A stretch of 64,000 nt of DNA from positions 62,001-126,000 of the forward strand of contig NZ_JAAITI010000007.1 of NCBI RefSeq assembly GCF_013304735.1, read 5' to 3'. The number at the start of each line of letters is the position of its first letter. Positions within the stretch are counted from its first letter, which is position 1. A model generated the notes under the pieces. It was given only the letters and a program-made list of their open reading frames with translations. It was not told where the DNA came from and did not search any database. The position numbers were made by a program, and so were the translations under genes. Source of the DNA: Blautia luti. Its GTDB lineage: Bacteria; Bacillota; Clostridia; Lachnospirales; Lachnospiraceae. Of this stretch, positions 54,647 to 63,522 are shown piece after piece.

Positions 54647-55924
54647 TCAGGTTTCTGTTCCGTATTTTTGAATATACAGTTCGTATTCGTCATCTATATG
54701 TTCTTCTTCAATGTGTGTATAATAATTAGTCATTTTTTCATCAGAGTGTCCAGCTATTTTCTTTACTGTAGCGGCATCCATTCCCGATTGAATGCATCTT
54801 GTTACAAAAGTATGACGGAAAATATGAGGATGAACATCCATTAAATTCGGATCTCTGTTCTCTTTTTCTGCCAGAGCAATTTCATGTTTATTAACAATCC
54901 CAACAATCCGCCTGCATTCTGTTTGAGCTGATGATGGAAGATAACTTCTTCCTGAAGATGTTGTAAAAATCAGACCGGGATATTTTTTTAAAAGTATATT
55001 TGGTTTTCCCCAGTTTTTCCCCAGTTTTTCTTTATCACGATCCTGTTTTTCCTTCCAGCTCATAAAAGCAGCAATCACTGCATCCGTTAATGGAACCTTT
55101 CTATTGCTGGCACTTTTCTTTGGTGTTGTAATCTGAATAGTAGAATACCTTTCAGGAAGTTCATTTCCTTTCGAATCATAATATTTTGTAACTCTGTTTA
55201 AGGTTTTATATACACGAAGCTTTTCATGCTTAAAGTCAAGATCACACCATTCTAGGGCAAGTGCTTCCCCTATACGTAATCCTGTATGAAGAAGAATAAA
55301 AAAGAGTTCATAATACCGGGTATTCTTGCAGCTCTCAAGGAAACGATGAGTGTCATATATACTAAGACATTTTTCATCTTCTTGTTCCTGCATTATCTTC
55401 TCATCAGGTATTTCACCCGGTTCTTCTTTAGGCAGTTTAATATCGGCTACGGGATCTATGGGTATCATTTTTCCACCATATGCCTTTTTGAAAAGCTGAC
55501 GGACTACACTTAATGATTGTATTACCGTTGTACGTGCATATCCTTCTTCTTCGAGTCCCTTTATCATGTCAAGAATATGTGTTGGACGGACCTCTATTAA
55601 CCTCATGTAACCAATATATTCTCTTACTCGCTCAAAACCATTTACATAGTTACTTAAAGTGGTTGCTTTAACAGAATGCACCACATAAATAAGCATCCAT
55701 TTTTCATACCACTTTGAAACAGAAATTCTAGGATCATATCCTGCAATTCCGGGGGAAACATTAGCAAGGTAGGCATTTCTTTCTTTTTTTAGATGTTGTA
55801 AATTTGTACCATAAATTGAAAACGTTTTTCCTGTACCGCGAACGAAAATTCTGGCCTCATATCGTCCATCTTTTCTTTGATATAATCCTTTTCCTAATTC
55901 TTTACCCTTTAAGTTTTTGCCCAT
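54647..55924 (-). CDS. int: Tyrosine integrase of the mobile element (Tn916 type)
   Basis: A 425-residue tyrosine recombinase: an N-terminal arm-binding AP2-like part (GLYQRKDGRYEARI), a SAM-like domain (ISVSKWYEKWML onward) and a catalytic domain with Arg217 (TGLRIGEAL), a Lys in PKKSASNRK, His367/Arg370 (HPHIFRHT), His393 (AGHSD) and Tyr401 or Tyr402. It belongs with Tn916 and related ICE integrases, not with the chromosomal Xer at 14461. The ATG at 55924 has AAAGG upstream. Its 3' end faces mutS, so it lies at the edge of the element. Confidence 0.93.
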   Translation of the reverse strand: MGKNLKGKELGKGLYQRKDGRYEARIFVRGTGKTFSIYGTNLQHLKKERNAYLANVSPGIAGYDPRISVSKWYEKWMLIYVVHSVKATTLSNYVNGFERVREYIGYMRLIEVRPTHILDMIKGLEEEGYARTTVIQSLSVVRQLFKKAYGGKMIPIDPVADIKLPKEEPGEIPDEKIMQEQEDEKCLSIYDTHRFLESCKNTRYYELFFILLHTGLRIGEALALEWCDLDFKHEKLRVYKTLNRVTKYYDSKGNELPERYSTIQITTPKKSASNRKVPLTDAVIAAFMSWKEKQDRDKEKLGKNWGKPNILLKKYPGLIFTTSSGRSYLPSSAQTECRRIVGIVNKHEIALAEKENRDPNLMDVHPHIFRHTFVTRCIQSGMDAATVKKIAGHSDEKMTNYYTHIEEEHIDDEYELYIQKYGTET

Positions 55925-55994
55925 AACACCACCATCCTTTCTGATGATAATGCATGGCACTGGATATATATTTTAGCACAACAAAAAAAAGCTT

Positions 55995-56249
55995 TCAAGA
56001 CTGCCGATCTATCCATTTTTGAAATTTTTTCTTATCAATCAGTGTTCTGCGCCCAATCCGTACCATGAAACAGTTTTCATTCATCAACGATCTCATTGTT
56101 TTCTCAGAAAGTCCTGTAAGCTCACAGGCTTCTTTAACGGATATAAGAATTTTATCGTTATTTGCTTCCGGCTGTGTTTTTTTTCGCAACATATATAACC
56201 GGTCAATATCTGCAGGCAGATGATATTGACCGTTCCTCCTCTCTATCAT
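55995..56249 (-). CDS. xis: Excisionase-like helix-turn-helix protein
   Basis: An 84-residue protein with a winged helix of the excisionase/MerR type (ISVKEACELTGLSEKTMRSLMNE, then VRIGRRTLIDKKKFQKWI). Small proteins of this type next to Tn916-like integrases steer excision. It is 70 bp upstream of int in the same direction. Confidence 0.82.
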   Translation of the reverse strand: MIERRNGQYHLPADIDRLYMLRKKTQPEANNDKILISVKEACELTGLSEKTMRSLMNENCFMVRIGRRTLIDKKKFQKWIDRQS

Positions 56250-56286
56250 ATAAATTCCAAAAAAGGCTGCCTGCTGGCCTTATAGG

Positions 56287-57846
56287 TTAATTCAATATTC
56301 TACGTTCCTGTTGGCTGACATAATACTCCACTGCTTCCTGTAAACTGCATCCGGCCCTATGGCTTCGACTTATTACACTGCTTTTATTTATTCCTAATTC
56401 CTCACAGCATACTTTAAGCGATGGATAAACAGTTCCATGATATTCAAATTCCGGGTTACTTAACATTTTTTTCCTTTTTCTCGTCATAAAATGTGTAAAC
56501 GATTCTTCAAGAGAACAATTCTTATCTCGTGCTCTTTGTCTCACACATATATCATCAATACCATATTTTTGACAACATGCCCGGAGACTTCGATATTCTA
56601 TTCCTTTAAATGTAAATTTTTGTATTCTTTCGGCAATCATATCTTTATTTTCAATAAAATGCTCCAATGATTCTTCCATAGTACAATTCAATCTATATTT
56701 TCTTGAAGATACACTGTCAGCGTTGACTCCATATTCCAGACAGCATTCTTCCAAAGACCTATAGGTTTTGTCTCTAAAAATAAATACCGACGGCTGTGTT
56801 TCCATTCTGGCTTTCTTTATGAAATGATCCAAAGATTCTTCAATGCTGCATTCTGTTGTTTTGGCACGGTTACGCACACTGGAAGCATTAACGCCGTATT
56901 CAGCACAACATGCTGAAACACTTTTATACTTTTTTCCTTTATAAAAGAATCGCATTTTCGGTGTTTCTGTTTCCTTTTTTTGAATATAATATTTCACAGC
57001 TTCTTCCCATGTACACTTTTTTCGCCAAGATCTACTGCGTACACTAGATTCATTAATTCCATAGAATTCACAACATTGTCCAAGTGAGATATATTTATTT
57101 CCCTCATAAAAAAAAGCCTCTTTCGCACGATGCCTTTCTTTAGCCATCACCTGATTTTCAGGAATTTCTTCTTTTTTCGTTACTTCTTTTGGCATACAAC
57201 CTTCCATATGAGAGATAATTTCTTCCATAACATCCGCGTGAGGACGTTTCGCTTTAAATACTGCTGAACTTACTGACTTTGGCTTTAATCCATACGCAAG
57301 ACAACATTCCGTAAAATTTTTGTATTCTTTTCCACGGAATTCAAAGGCTCTTTTCTCTTTAGATTTGATATAATGTGTAATCGCACGTGTAGAAGAAACC
57401 CCATTCTTTTCCATATACAAACGTACTGATATAGGATTTATTCCCATGTCTTCACAACATTGAGGCAGTGATGGGTATTTCACACCATGATATGTGATTT
57501 CATGTGCCTTTTTCCATTCTATTGCCCGTTCAATCGCTTCCTGTGGTGTGCATTTTCGATTCCATATATCGGTCTTGACAGAATCTTCGTTTAAATCATA
57601 AAATTCACAGCAGGTCTTAATGCTGGCCCATTTTCGATTTCGGAATATGATCTCTTTATTTTTTTTCAATTCAATAAAATGTGTAATTGCTTCTTCAGTA
57701 TTGCATTTATATTGATTCTGGTACGCCATTACACTACGGTAACATATTCCATAAAAATTACAGCATTTATGCTTACTTTCAAAAGTTCTGCCATTGTACA
57801 CAAATTTGAACTTCTCCATGTAATTTGATCTGATTTTACGTGGCAT
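56287..57846 (-). CDS. Nine-repeat Cys-Cys helix-turn-helix-like array protein
   Basis: A 519-residue protein made almost only of nine tandem units, each about F-x-Y-x-G-K-x-Y-x-S-L-x-x-C-C-x-x-Y-G-I-N-x-x-S-V then a basic stretch, C-S-x-E-E-A and a helix ending in H-F-I. The invariant Cys pairs are at 28, 79, 130, 181, 258, 313, 368, 424 and 480, so the period is 51 in units 1-4 and 55-56 in units 5-9, with a 26-residue spacer after unit 4. Each unit looks like a short beta part plus a helix-turn-helix, akin to NUMOD1-like repeats of phage and homing-endonuclease proteins. It has no nuclease domain. Sequence-specific DNA binding is inferred. AAAGGAGG supports ATG 57846. Confidence 0.85.
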   Translation of the reverse strand: MPRKIRSNYMEKFKFVYNGRTFESKHKCCNFYGICYRSVMAYQNQYKCNTEEAITHFIELKKNKEIIFRNRKWASIKTCCEFYDLNEDSVKTDIWNRKCTPQEAIERAIEWKKAHEITYHGVKYPSLPQCCEDMGINPISVRLYMEKNGVSSTRAITHYIKSKEKRAFEFRGKEYKNFTECCLAYGLKPKSVSSAVFKAKRPHADVMEEIISHMEGCMPKEVTKKEEIPENQVMAKERHRAKEAFFYEGNKYISLGQCCEFYGINESSVRSRSWRKKCTWEEAVKYYIQKKETETPKMRFFYKGKKYKSVSACCAEYGVNASSVRNRAKTTECSIEESLDHFIKKARMETQPSVFIFRDKTYRSLEECCLEYGVNADSVSSRKYRLNCTMEESLEHFIENKDMIAERIQKFTFKGIEYRSLRACCQKYGIDDICVRQRARDKNCSLEESFTHFMTRKRKKMLSNPEFEYHGTVYPSLKVCCEELGINKSSVISRSHRAGCSLQEAVEYYVSQQERRILN

Positions 57847-57907
57847 AAAAACTTCTTTCCTCCTTTTATCGTGATTGGATCTGATACATGTCAAAACATT
57901 TTGCCAA

Positions 57908-57954
57908 ACAAAAAAAGACACTCCAAGAGTCCATTTTACTCTTTTTGTGTCTTT
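57908..57954 (-). terminator. Attenuator-like terminator in the leader of the repeat protein gene
   Basis: On the minus strand AAAGACACAAAAAGAGT pairs with ACTCTTGGAGTGTCTTT, followed by TTTTG. It lies between the promoter (58050-58078) and the gene, so most transcripts should stop here unless it is overridden. Before it the leader can form two other hairpins (AAAATT..TTCTGA with TCAGAATTTT, and CCGC with GCGG). Confidence 0.75.
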
Positions 57955-58049
57955 ATCGGTTGATCCGCAGACGCGGTATAAAGTATAAAATTCTGACCTC
58001 GTATCAGAATGAAATTTTATGCAATCTGCCTTGCAAAATGTTCAATTTT

Positions 58050-58078
58050 ATCGTATCATTCCAGATATTTAATGTCAA
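58050..58078 (-). promoter_or_regulatory. Promoter of the repeat protein gene
   Basis: A perfect TTGACA and TACGAT on the minus strand with a 17-bp spacer. Start near 58043 gives a leader of about 200 nt before the gene. Together with the attenuator and stem-loops, this explains the stretch 57847-58167. Confidence 0.75.
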
Positions 58079-58167
58079 TTCCACTACAGGCTTTAAACAG
58101 TAGCAGCTGGGTAGTATTTTACTCGTATTCCTGTGAATACATACATAAACTATTGCATACATGTAAA

Positions 58168-58199
58168 TGCCCCTCCGGTCTTTTCACCGGAAAAGGGCA
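58168..58199. terminator. GC-rich stem-loop after the small membrane peptide gene
   Basis: TGCCCCTCCGGT and ACCGGAAAAGGGCA form a stem 21 bp after the end of the 35-residue gene. The T-run is weak, so it may be a terminator or an RNA-stabilising hairpin. Confidence 0.55.
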
Positions 58200-58220
58200 C
58201 TTACAGAAGGCTTTTTGTAT

Positions 58221-58328
58221 TCATGTCATACAAAAAATCACATAAATCAAGATTGGAAATGAAACAAACATAAGCCCAAAATCAACAAAGATCAATACCA
58301 GCCAAAGCAACTTTAATTTTTCCTCCAA
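58221..58328 (-). CDS. 35-residue membrane peptide
   Basis: A short gene with a TTG start at 58328 and GGAGG at 58336-58340, 7 bp before it. The peptide begins MEEKLKLLWLVLIFVDFGLM and continues hydrophobic to the stop, broken only by Asp16 and Pro25. It would span the membrane once or twice. Similar small hydrophobic peptides act as type I toxins, holin-like proteins or parts of transfer machinery; none is recognised here. The Shine-Dalgarno site and hairpin behind it are the main support. Confidence 0.5.
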   Translation of the reverse strand: MEEKLKLLWLVLIFVDFGLMFVSFPILIYVIFCMT

Positions 58329-58486
58329 AGCTCATCCTCCGTTTCGAGTATATTTAAGGAATTCCATAAAATCCCTTATACTTAAATAAAAGAGAATTTC
58401 AGAGCGGTTTCCGTAAATATCCCAGAATTTTCACAGGAATTTCATTTTTACTTTTGAAGTTACTTTTGTGATATATCAATCTGCTA

Positions 58487-60677
58487 TTATGCGGCCTGTT
58501 CTTCCACTTCCAGTCTCTCTGCCTCCATTAAATCTTCCTCCAGAATTTCAGCAAGCAATTTGTTGCAATACCCAACACCGTTTACACGAACGCCTTTGCT
58601 GCGGAGTTCTTCAATCTCTTTTTTCCTGAGACTCTGACTTTTTACAGCCAGTTTATAATCTTCTTTTGCCAGTTTCTTTTTTAATTGTTTCTGCCATTTT
58701 ACAAGAAAATCCCTTGCAAGTTCGATATCTTCATTCTGCTGGTTATAAAAAGTACGTGTCTGCCTTATGGTCCCATCCGGTTCCACTTCAAGCGTATAGT
58801 ACGCCTCCGTTGGTTGTTCTGTCTTTCTCAAAAACAGGATATAGGATTCCTGCTGGCTCATTCGTTCATAATAGGTTTCTGTATTATTTACGCAGTGATG
58901 CATTAGTTTTGCTTCATACAAAATGTCATCCACTTTTTCCGGTACAACGATCTGATACTCTTTGTCCGCATATTCATATTTTTTCAAATCCCTGCATATA
59001 CGATTCAGACCCGGATACTTTTTTTCCAGCTCTCCGGCTCTTAAAATCAAATCTTTTGCTTCTATCTCTTTTATCATTTCATTATGTCTCTGCATGAGCT
59101 TTCGTGCACGGTAGATAACAGAATCCTGCACATTCACTCCGACCCGAATTGCCATATTGAGATAATCCTTCCATGTTTTGATTAGGTTTTTCACGGATTC
59201 CCCACTTTCTGCTGCCTGCTTTTCCAGATAATTTTTAATCTGTAAAGGAGCCATACGATCCATAATGAACATAAGATCCGCTGGTTTAAGTTTTTCCAGG
59301 CACATCCATGAAATCACATCGTCACAGATCAACTTGTTTTGGGCTTTTTCAAGCAACAGCCATTGAAGAAAAATCTCTCCCCCATTGTTTGTACGTAACC
59401 TTTTCAAGCGGAACCTGTCAATTCCCAGTGCTTTTCCAAGGTTTCCGGAATCCTTACAATAAATCTGTGCTTTATTATCCATAATGTCTTCTGCGAGATG
59501 ATAAAGTCCTGCTTTAATGAGCCGTTCCAGGTAGGGCCTTTCTCTAACCATTTCAAAAAAGCTTACCGGATCTAAATACTTTTTGGCTTTTGCATATTCG
59601 TAGAATCCTGTCCTACGGAATGTCCTGTTTTTAATGCCATACAGTGATTTTCCATAAATATTTCCCATATTATATTTTTCATATGTCATATAGCCGCCGT
59701 AACCCGGATACAGTGGAACCTGTAATTTACCCTGGATCCAGCGACTTTCTTTTGTCCAATGATGACGGCCGAAATAATATTCTTTCGTATTTAATTTTTC
59801 ATCATACAGGATTCTCCGGCGCTCAAAGAAAGAATATACTGGTTTTTTATATGAGCTGCTTACTATGAGCATCTGAAGCTGGAATTCTCTCAAAACAAAC
59901 ACATTATTTCCACAGGTCTGAAGCAGGTATGCAGTCTCTTTTGAGGTTTCTATATTTTTGGCCCGGCCCAATGCTTTATATTGAATCTGATGTCTGCATT
60001 TCGGGCAATGCCCCACTGCATTATGGTGAGGATGGCTGATTGGAACTTCGCTTTCACACCAACTACAATATCCTGTCTGATCTTTCCTGCGGCTGTAATG
60101 ATAAAAGATAAAATTCTGGGTAATTCCAACTTTTTTCTGCCATCTCAGCCAGTCTTTCGGAACTTTTTGGAAGTCTATCCATGCACTGATCCCAGCTTGT
60201 CAGAATTTTTTCATATTTCATTCCCAGCCTCCGGTGTCTCTGCTCACGTTGATATACATACAGTGCATATAAAGCATCGTCATATTCACTTTCAAGATAC
60301 TTTTGGATCAACGCTGTATCTGCCTCTTTCATATAAGAATTTTCCTGATATAACCATTTTGAGAAAATGGTCTTATCCAGCATACTTTCTGACCATTTCT
60401 TTGTCCGGTAATCATACCCTTTAAAAACATCGTTCTTTTTATCAACGTATAATGTATATACAGGTTTCCGACAATCCATGGAAAGATATTCTGCCAGATA
60501 AAATGCTACTTGTAAAATATTTTTTTCTACTTCTGCACGTAAATATAGCCCTCTCTGATAAATCAGCTGCTCCGTATAGTATCTTTTATCTCTTACTGGC
60601 ACATCTTCTTTTGCAAGTTTTATCAGTTCATCCGTAGCTTCCAGCAATTTCATGTTACGCAATTCTTTTTTATTCAT
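58487..60677 (-). pseudogene. PcfJ-like protein, second copy, frameshifted
   Basis: A paralog of the gene at 60780-62972. Residues 1-205 are read from ATG 60677 and end at a false stop at 60063. The rest is in another frame down to 58487. At 60131-60136 there are six T where five would restore KVGITQNFIFYHYSRRKDQTG and the first zinc pair CSWC. The repaired protein is 729 residues against 730 for the intact copy. The PcfJ core with KLMHHCVNNTETYYER and the ending are preserved. The frameshift could be a recent mutation, a switch or a sequencing error. Confidence 0.88.
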
Positions 60678-60738
60678 TTCCGTCCTCTCCTTCATTTTCT
60701 GCTGCATATAATGTCATTTTCTCTTTTCTGCTCAAATG

Positions 60739-60760
60739 CAGCAGGGGAACTCCCTGCCGC
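60739..60760. repeat. Hairpin between the two pcfJ-like genes
   Basis: GCAGCAGGGG and TCCCTGCCGC form a GC-rich stem in the 102-bp gap ahead of the second pcfJ copy. No T-run follows. Confidence 0.5.
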
Positions 60761-60779
60761 ATCCACTTTATCCTTTTAT

Positions 60780-62972
60780 TTACGCCGCTATTTCAGTAGG
60801 GCTTTCTTCGTTTTCTGCCGATTCCACTGGTAGGTCCATTAAGTCTTTCTCTAAAAGATCAGCCAGAAGTTCCCCAGCAAATGCTCCGCCATGGACAACT
60901 ACATGCTTATCACGTATCTCCTGATAGTTCTGCTGCCTGAGCTTCCTGCTTTCTTCTGTGCTCTTACGATCTTTTTGGGTTAATCGTTTCTGAATTTCCT
61001 TCTGCCACAATGTTAAAAAAGAAGTCACTTTATCAATGTCCTTATTTTGACGATTAAATTCCGCACGTTTTTGCCGGATGGTTCCATCTGGTTCAACTTC
61101 CAGTGTATAAAACGGTACTTTCGGATTCTCTTTTTCCCGCAAAAACAGGATATAGCTTTCCTTTGAAACGATCCGGTCAAAATAAGTATCCGTTTTATTT
61201 ACACAGTGATGAAGCGTATCACCTTCATATAGGATGTCATCGATACTCTTTGGCGCAATAACCTGATATTCACCGTCACTGAACTCATATTTTTCTTTCA
61301 AATCAATGAGATGTTTCTGAAATCCGACATACTTTTCTTTCAGCTCCCTGCGTCGGATTCCGCGTTTCATTTCTTCTATCTTCAAAACCGCCTCTTTATG
61401 GCGCAGTTGAAGATCTCTGGTACGGTAAATAATGGAATCATGTATATCCATTCCCAGTCTTTTTGCCATAGAAAGATAATCGTTCCACACCTGCAGCACA
61501 TGGCTGATATCATCCCCGGATTTTTCTGATTGTTTCACAAGATAATGTCGAATCTGGCAGATGCTCATCTGATCCAGAACAAACTTCAGGTCGTTTGGTT
61601 CAAATCCTTCTTTTACCATCCAGCATATTTCTTCATCCCCGATTGTTTTTCCTGTACTCTTTTCAAGTTGCAGCCATTTAAGTTCTTTTACCCCGCCATT
61701 CATATCTCGGAGTCTTCGAAACTCTTTCTTATCTACGGACAGGAATTCTGTTGGTTTTCTGCCTTTTCTTTTTATTGCATCTGCTGCCCTGTGGTCCAGT
61801 ACATCATCAACTAACTGGAAAAGCCCCGCTTTTACAATCTGTTCCAGTACCGGGTATGTCTTCCACAGGTAAAGATATTTTCCAGGATCTATCTTTTTCT
61901 GACCAAGGGCGTACTCACGCAGACCTGTTTCTTTTAATTCATGCCTGGACAGATCCGACAGGGTATATGGATAAACCATTCCTTTATATTGACTGTCACA
62001 GCAAGTATAATACCAAGAACTTCTACACGAAATCCAACGCATTTCCCGTTGTTTGAACAGATCATAAACGAAATTGGAAATTTCCTCTCCATTTGCAGAG
62101 AAGATTCTTCTCTGCTCTTCATGGCAGGTAGTTTCGCAATCTGTATAGCCGCCCCTTTTATACCACGTTCTGGCATGAAAGATCCGGAGCACAAAACCAG
62201 AAGTCTTGCGTCTCCTCTGGATAAGATAGACTCTGTACCACTTTGTACAAAATCTTCCAGACTTTCCCACAGAACGAAAAGTAATCGGTTGTCCACACAC
62301 ATTGCACTGTCCTTTCTGGTTATATTTGGGTGAGCGGATAGGAACATGTTTTTTGCAATGTGTACAGTATCCTTCTGTAGCACCATTTTTCTGATACTTG
62401 TAGAAGATATAGTGTTCCGTAATTCCATATTTTGAAACCCATCCGATCCAGTTCTTAGGCAGTCCAGATACAGTTTTCATCACCTGGTCCCATGAATCTG
62501 TGAGTTTTTTATCATGACGTATCCTTTGTTCTTTACGGATATTCGCCTGAAACTCTTCCAGTGCCCGGATTGCAGGCTGTATTGTCTTTAAATATTTTTG
62601 GATGATCTTTGTATCACAGCCATTTACATAGATGTTGCCCAAATTAGTTCTTACATCCCATAAGATACTTTCAAGAAGTGCCTTTCTCCATTTTTTTAAT
62701 TTTTCATCATAGGTAATAAACCGTCTCTCTTTTCTGCTTATAAACAGACGGTACCTTGGAAAGTTTATATTCTCCTCAATATCCGTTACGGCAAACAGAT
62801 ACACTTTTAAAATTCCTTTTTCTACTGCTGCCCGACAATACATCCGATATTTTCCGGGTTCACCCCTTTGTTTCTCCAATGGACTCAAAGATATTTCAGT
62901 TTTCTTTGCATCGGCGATATGTCTGTTCATCACTTTTAATGGTTTTAATTCCATCAACCTCTTTTTTCTCAT
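60780..62972 (-). CDS. PcfJ-like protein, intact copy
   Basis: A 730-residue protein of the PcfJ family, found on conjugative plasmids such as pCF10 and in many ICEs; the biochemical role is unknown. Visible parts: a zinc ribbon with Cys203, Cys206, Cys223 and Cys226 (YCTHC, CNVC), a long helical middle, and the C-terminal PcfJ core with the DTLHHCVNKTDTYFDR motif and YTLEVEPDGTIRQKR. The start is inside the stop of the upstream gene (ATGA), so translation is coupled. Confidence 0.88.
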   Translation of the reverse strand: MRKKRLMELKPLKVMNRHIADAKKTEISLSPLEKQRGEPGKYRMYCRAAVEKGILKVYLFAVTDIEENINFPRYRLFISRKERRFITYDEKLKKWRKALLESILWDVRTNLGNIYVNGCDTKIIQKYLKTIQPAIRALEEFQANIRKEQRIRHDKKLTDSWDQVMKTVSGLPKNWIGWVSKYGITEHYIFYKYQKNGATEGYCTHCKKHVPIRSPKYNQKGQCNVCGQPITFRSVGKSGRFCTKWYRVYLIQRRRKTSGFVLRIFHARTWYKRGGYTDCETTCHEEQRRIFSANGEEISNFVYDLFKQREMRWISCRSSWYYTCCDSQYKGMVYPYTLSDLSRHELKETGLREYALGQKKIDPGKYLYLWKTYPVLEQIVKAGLFQLVDDVLDHRAADAIKRKGRKPTEFLSVDKKEFRRLRDMNGGVKELKWLQLEKSTGKTIGDEEICWMVKEGFEPNDLKFVLDQMSICQIRHYLVKQSEKSGDDISHVLQVWNDYLSMAKRLGMDIHDSIIYRTRDLQLRHKEAVLKIEEMKRGIRRRELKEKYVGFQKHLIDLKEKYEFSDGEYQVIAPKSIDDILYEGDTLHHCVNKTDTYFDRIVSKESYILFLREKENPKVPFYTLEVEPDGTIRQKRAEFNRQNKDIDKVTSFLTLWQKEIQKRLTQKDRKSTEESRKLRQQNYQEIRDKHVVVHGGAFAGELLADLLEKDLMDLPVESAENEESPTEIAA

Positions 62973-63511
62973 AACTCCACCAGCTTTCCAGTCACATCAA
63001 TCCATGTTTCCTCCGGATATTTCTGACCATCGATACAGATGACCCCAATTTCCAGTATCTGGCTGTTACCAGGCTGCTCCTTTAAAAGTAACAGTAAATC
63101 GCCCTTTTGTCCTTTGGCTTTGGGGTCTTTTCCACGCACAATGCAAAATCCGTTGCAGCTGGTCCCGTTTTCTTTTGCAACATGGGAGTTCCATTTCCGG
63201 TTTGGATATTTCGCCATGTAGGCAGCTCCATGTAATAACAGGCTTCTCAATTCAATTTTCTTTAACAGGCGCATCTTTGTGCAGGAGATTTTTGAATCTT
63301 CTCCATCTTCATCCAAATCCCCTGATGCATCTACTATGTAATACACGGAATTTTTCCAATTCGGATAATAGCAGAGACAATCCAGTGGGTTTTCTGCACA
63401 ATGAAATCCATTTTGTCTACAGTTTGCTTTTTCCGTTTCATTTATGCCATACTCCTGAAACTGAAAGCCCCGACATTTCAAATCCTTTTGAAATCCTTTA
63501 TATGCGATCAT
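62969..63511 (-). CDS. Small element-encoded protein (DUF7666-like)
   Basis: A 180-residue protein starting MIAYKGFQKDLKCRGFQFQ. The signature YKGF..DLKCRGFQ and GFHCAENPLDCLCYYPN matches a domain of unknown function that I remember from phage and ICE proteins as DUF7666, often found near PcfJ genes. It has ten cysteines. It lies 11 bp after the PcfK-like gene and overlaps pcfJ by 4 bp. Confidence 0.7.
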   Translation of the reverse strand: MIAYKGFQKDLKCRGFQFQEYGINETEKANCRQNGFHCAENPLDCLCYYPNWKNSVYYIVDASGDLDEDGEDSKISCTKMRLLKKIELRSLLLHGAAYMAKYPNRKWNSHVAKENGTSCNGFCIVRGKDPKAKGQKGDLLLLLKEQPGNSQILEIGVICIDGQKYPEETWIDVTGKLVEL

Positions 63512-63522
63512 ATCCTTCTCCT

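Noticed and set aside
57847-57921. Longer start of the nine-repeat protein
   Set aside because: The extra 25 residues are read from the attenuator and spacer; AAAGGAGG fits ATG 57846.
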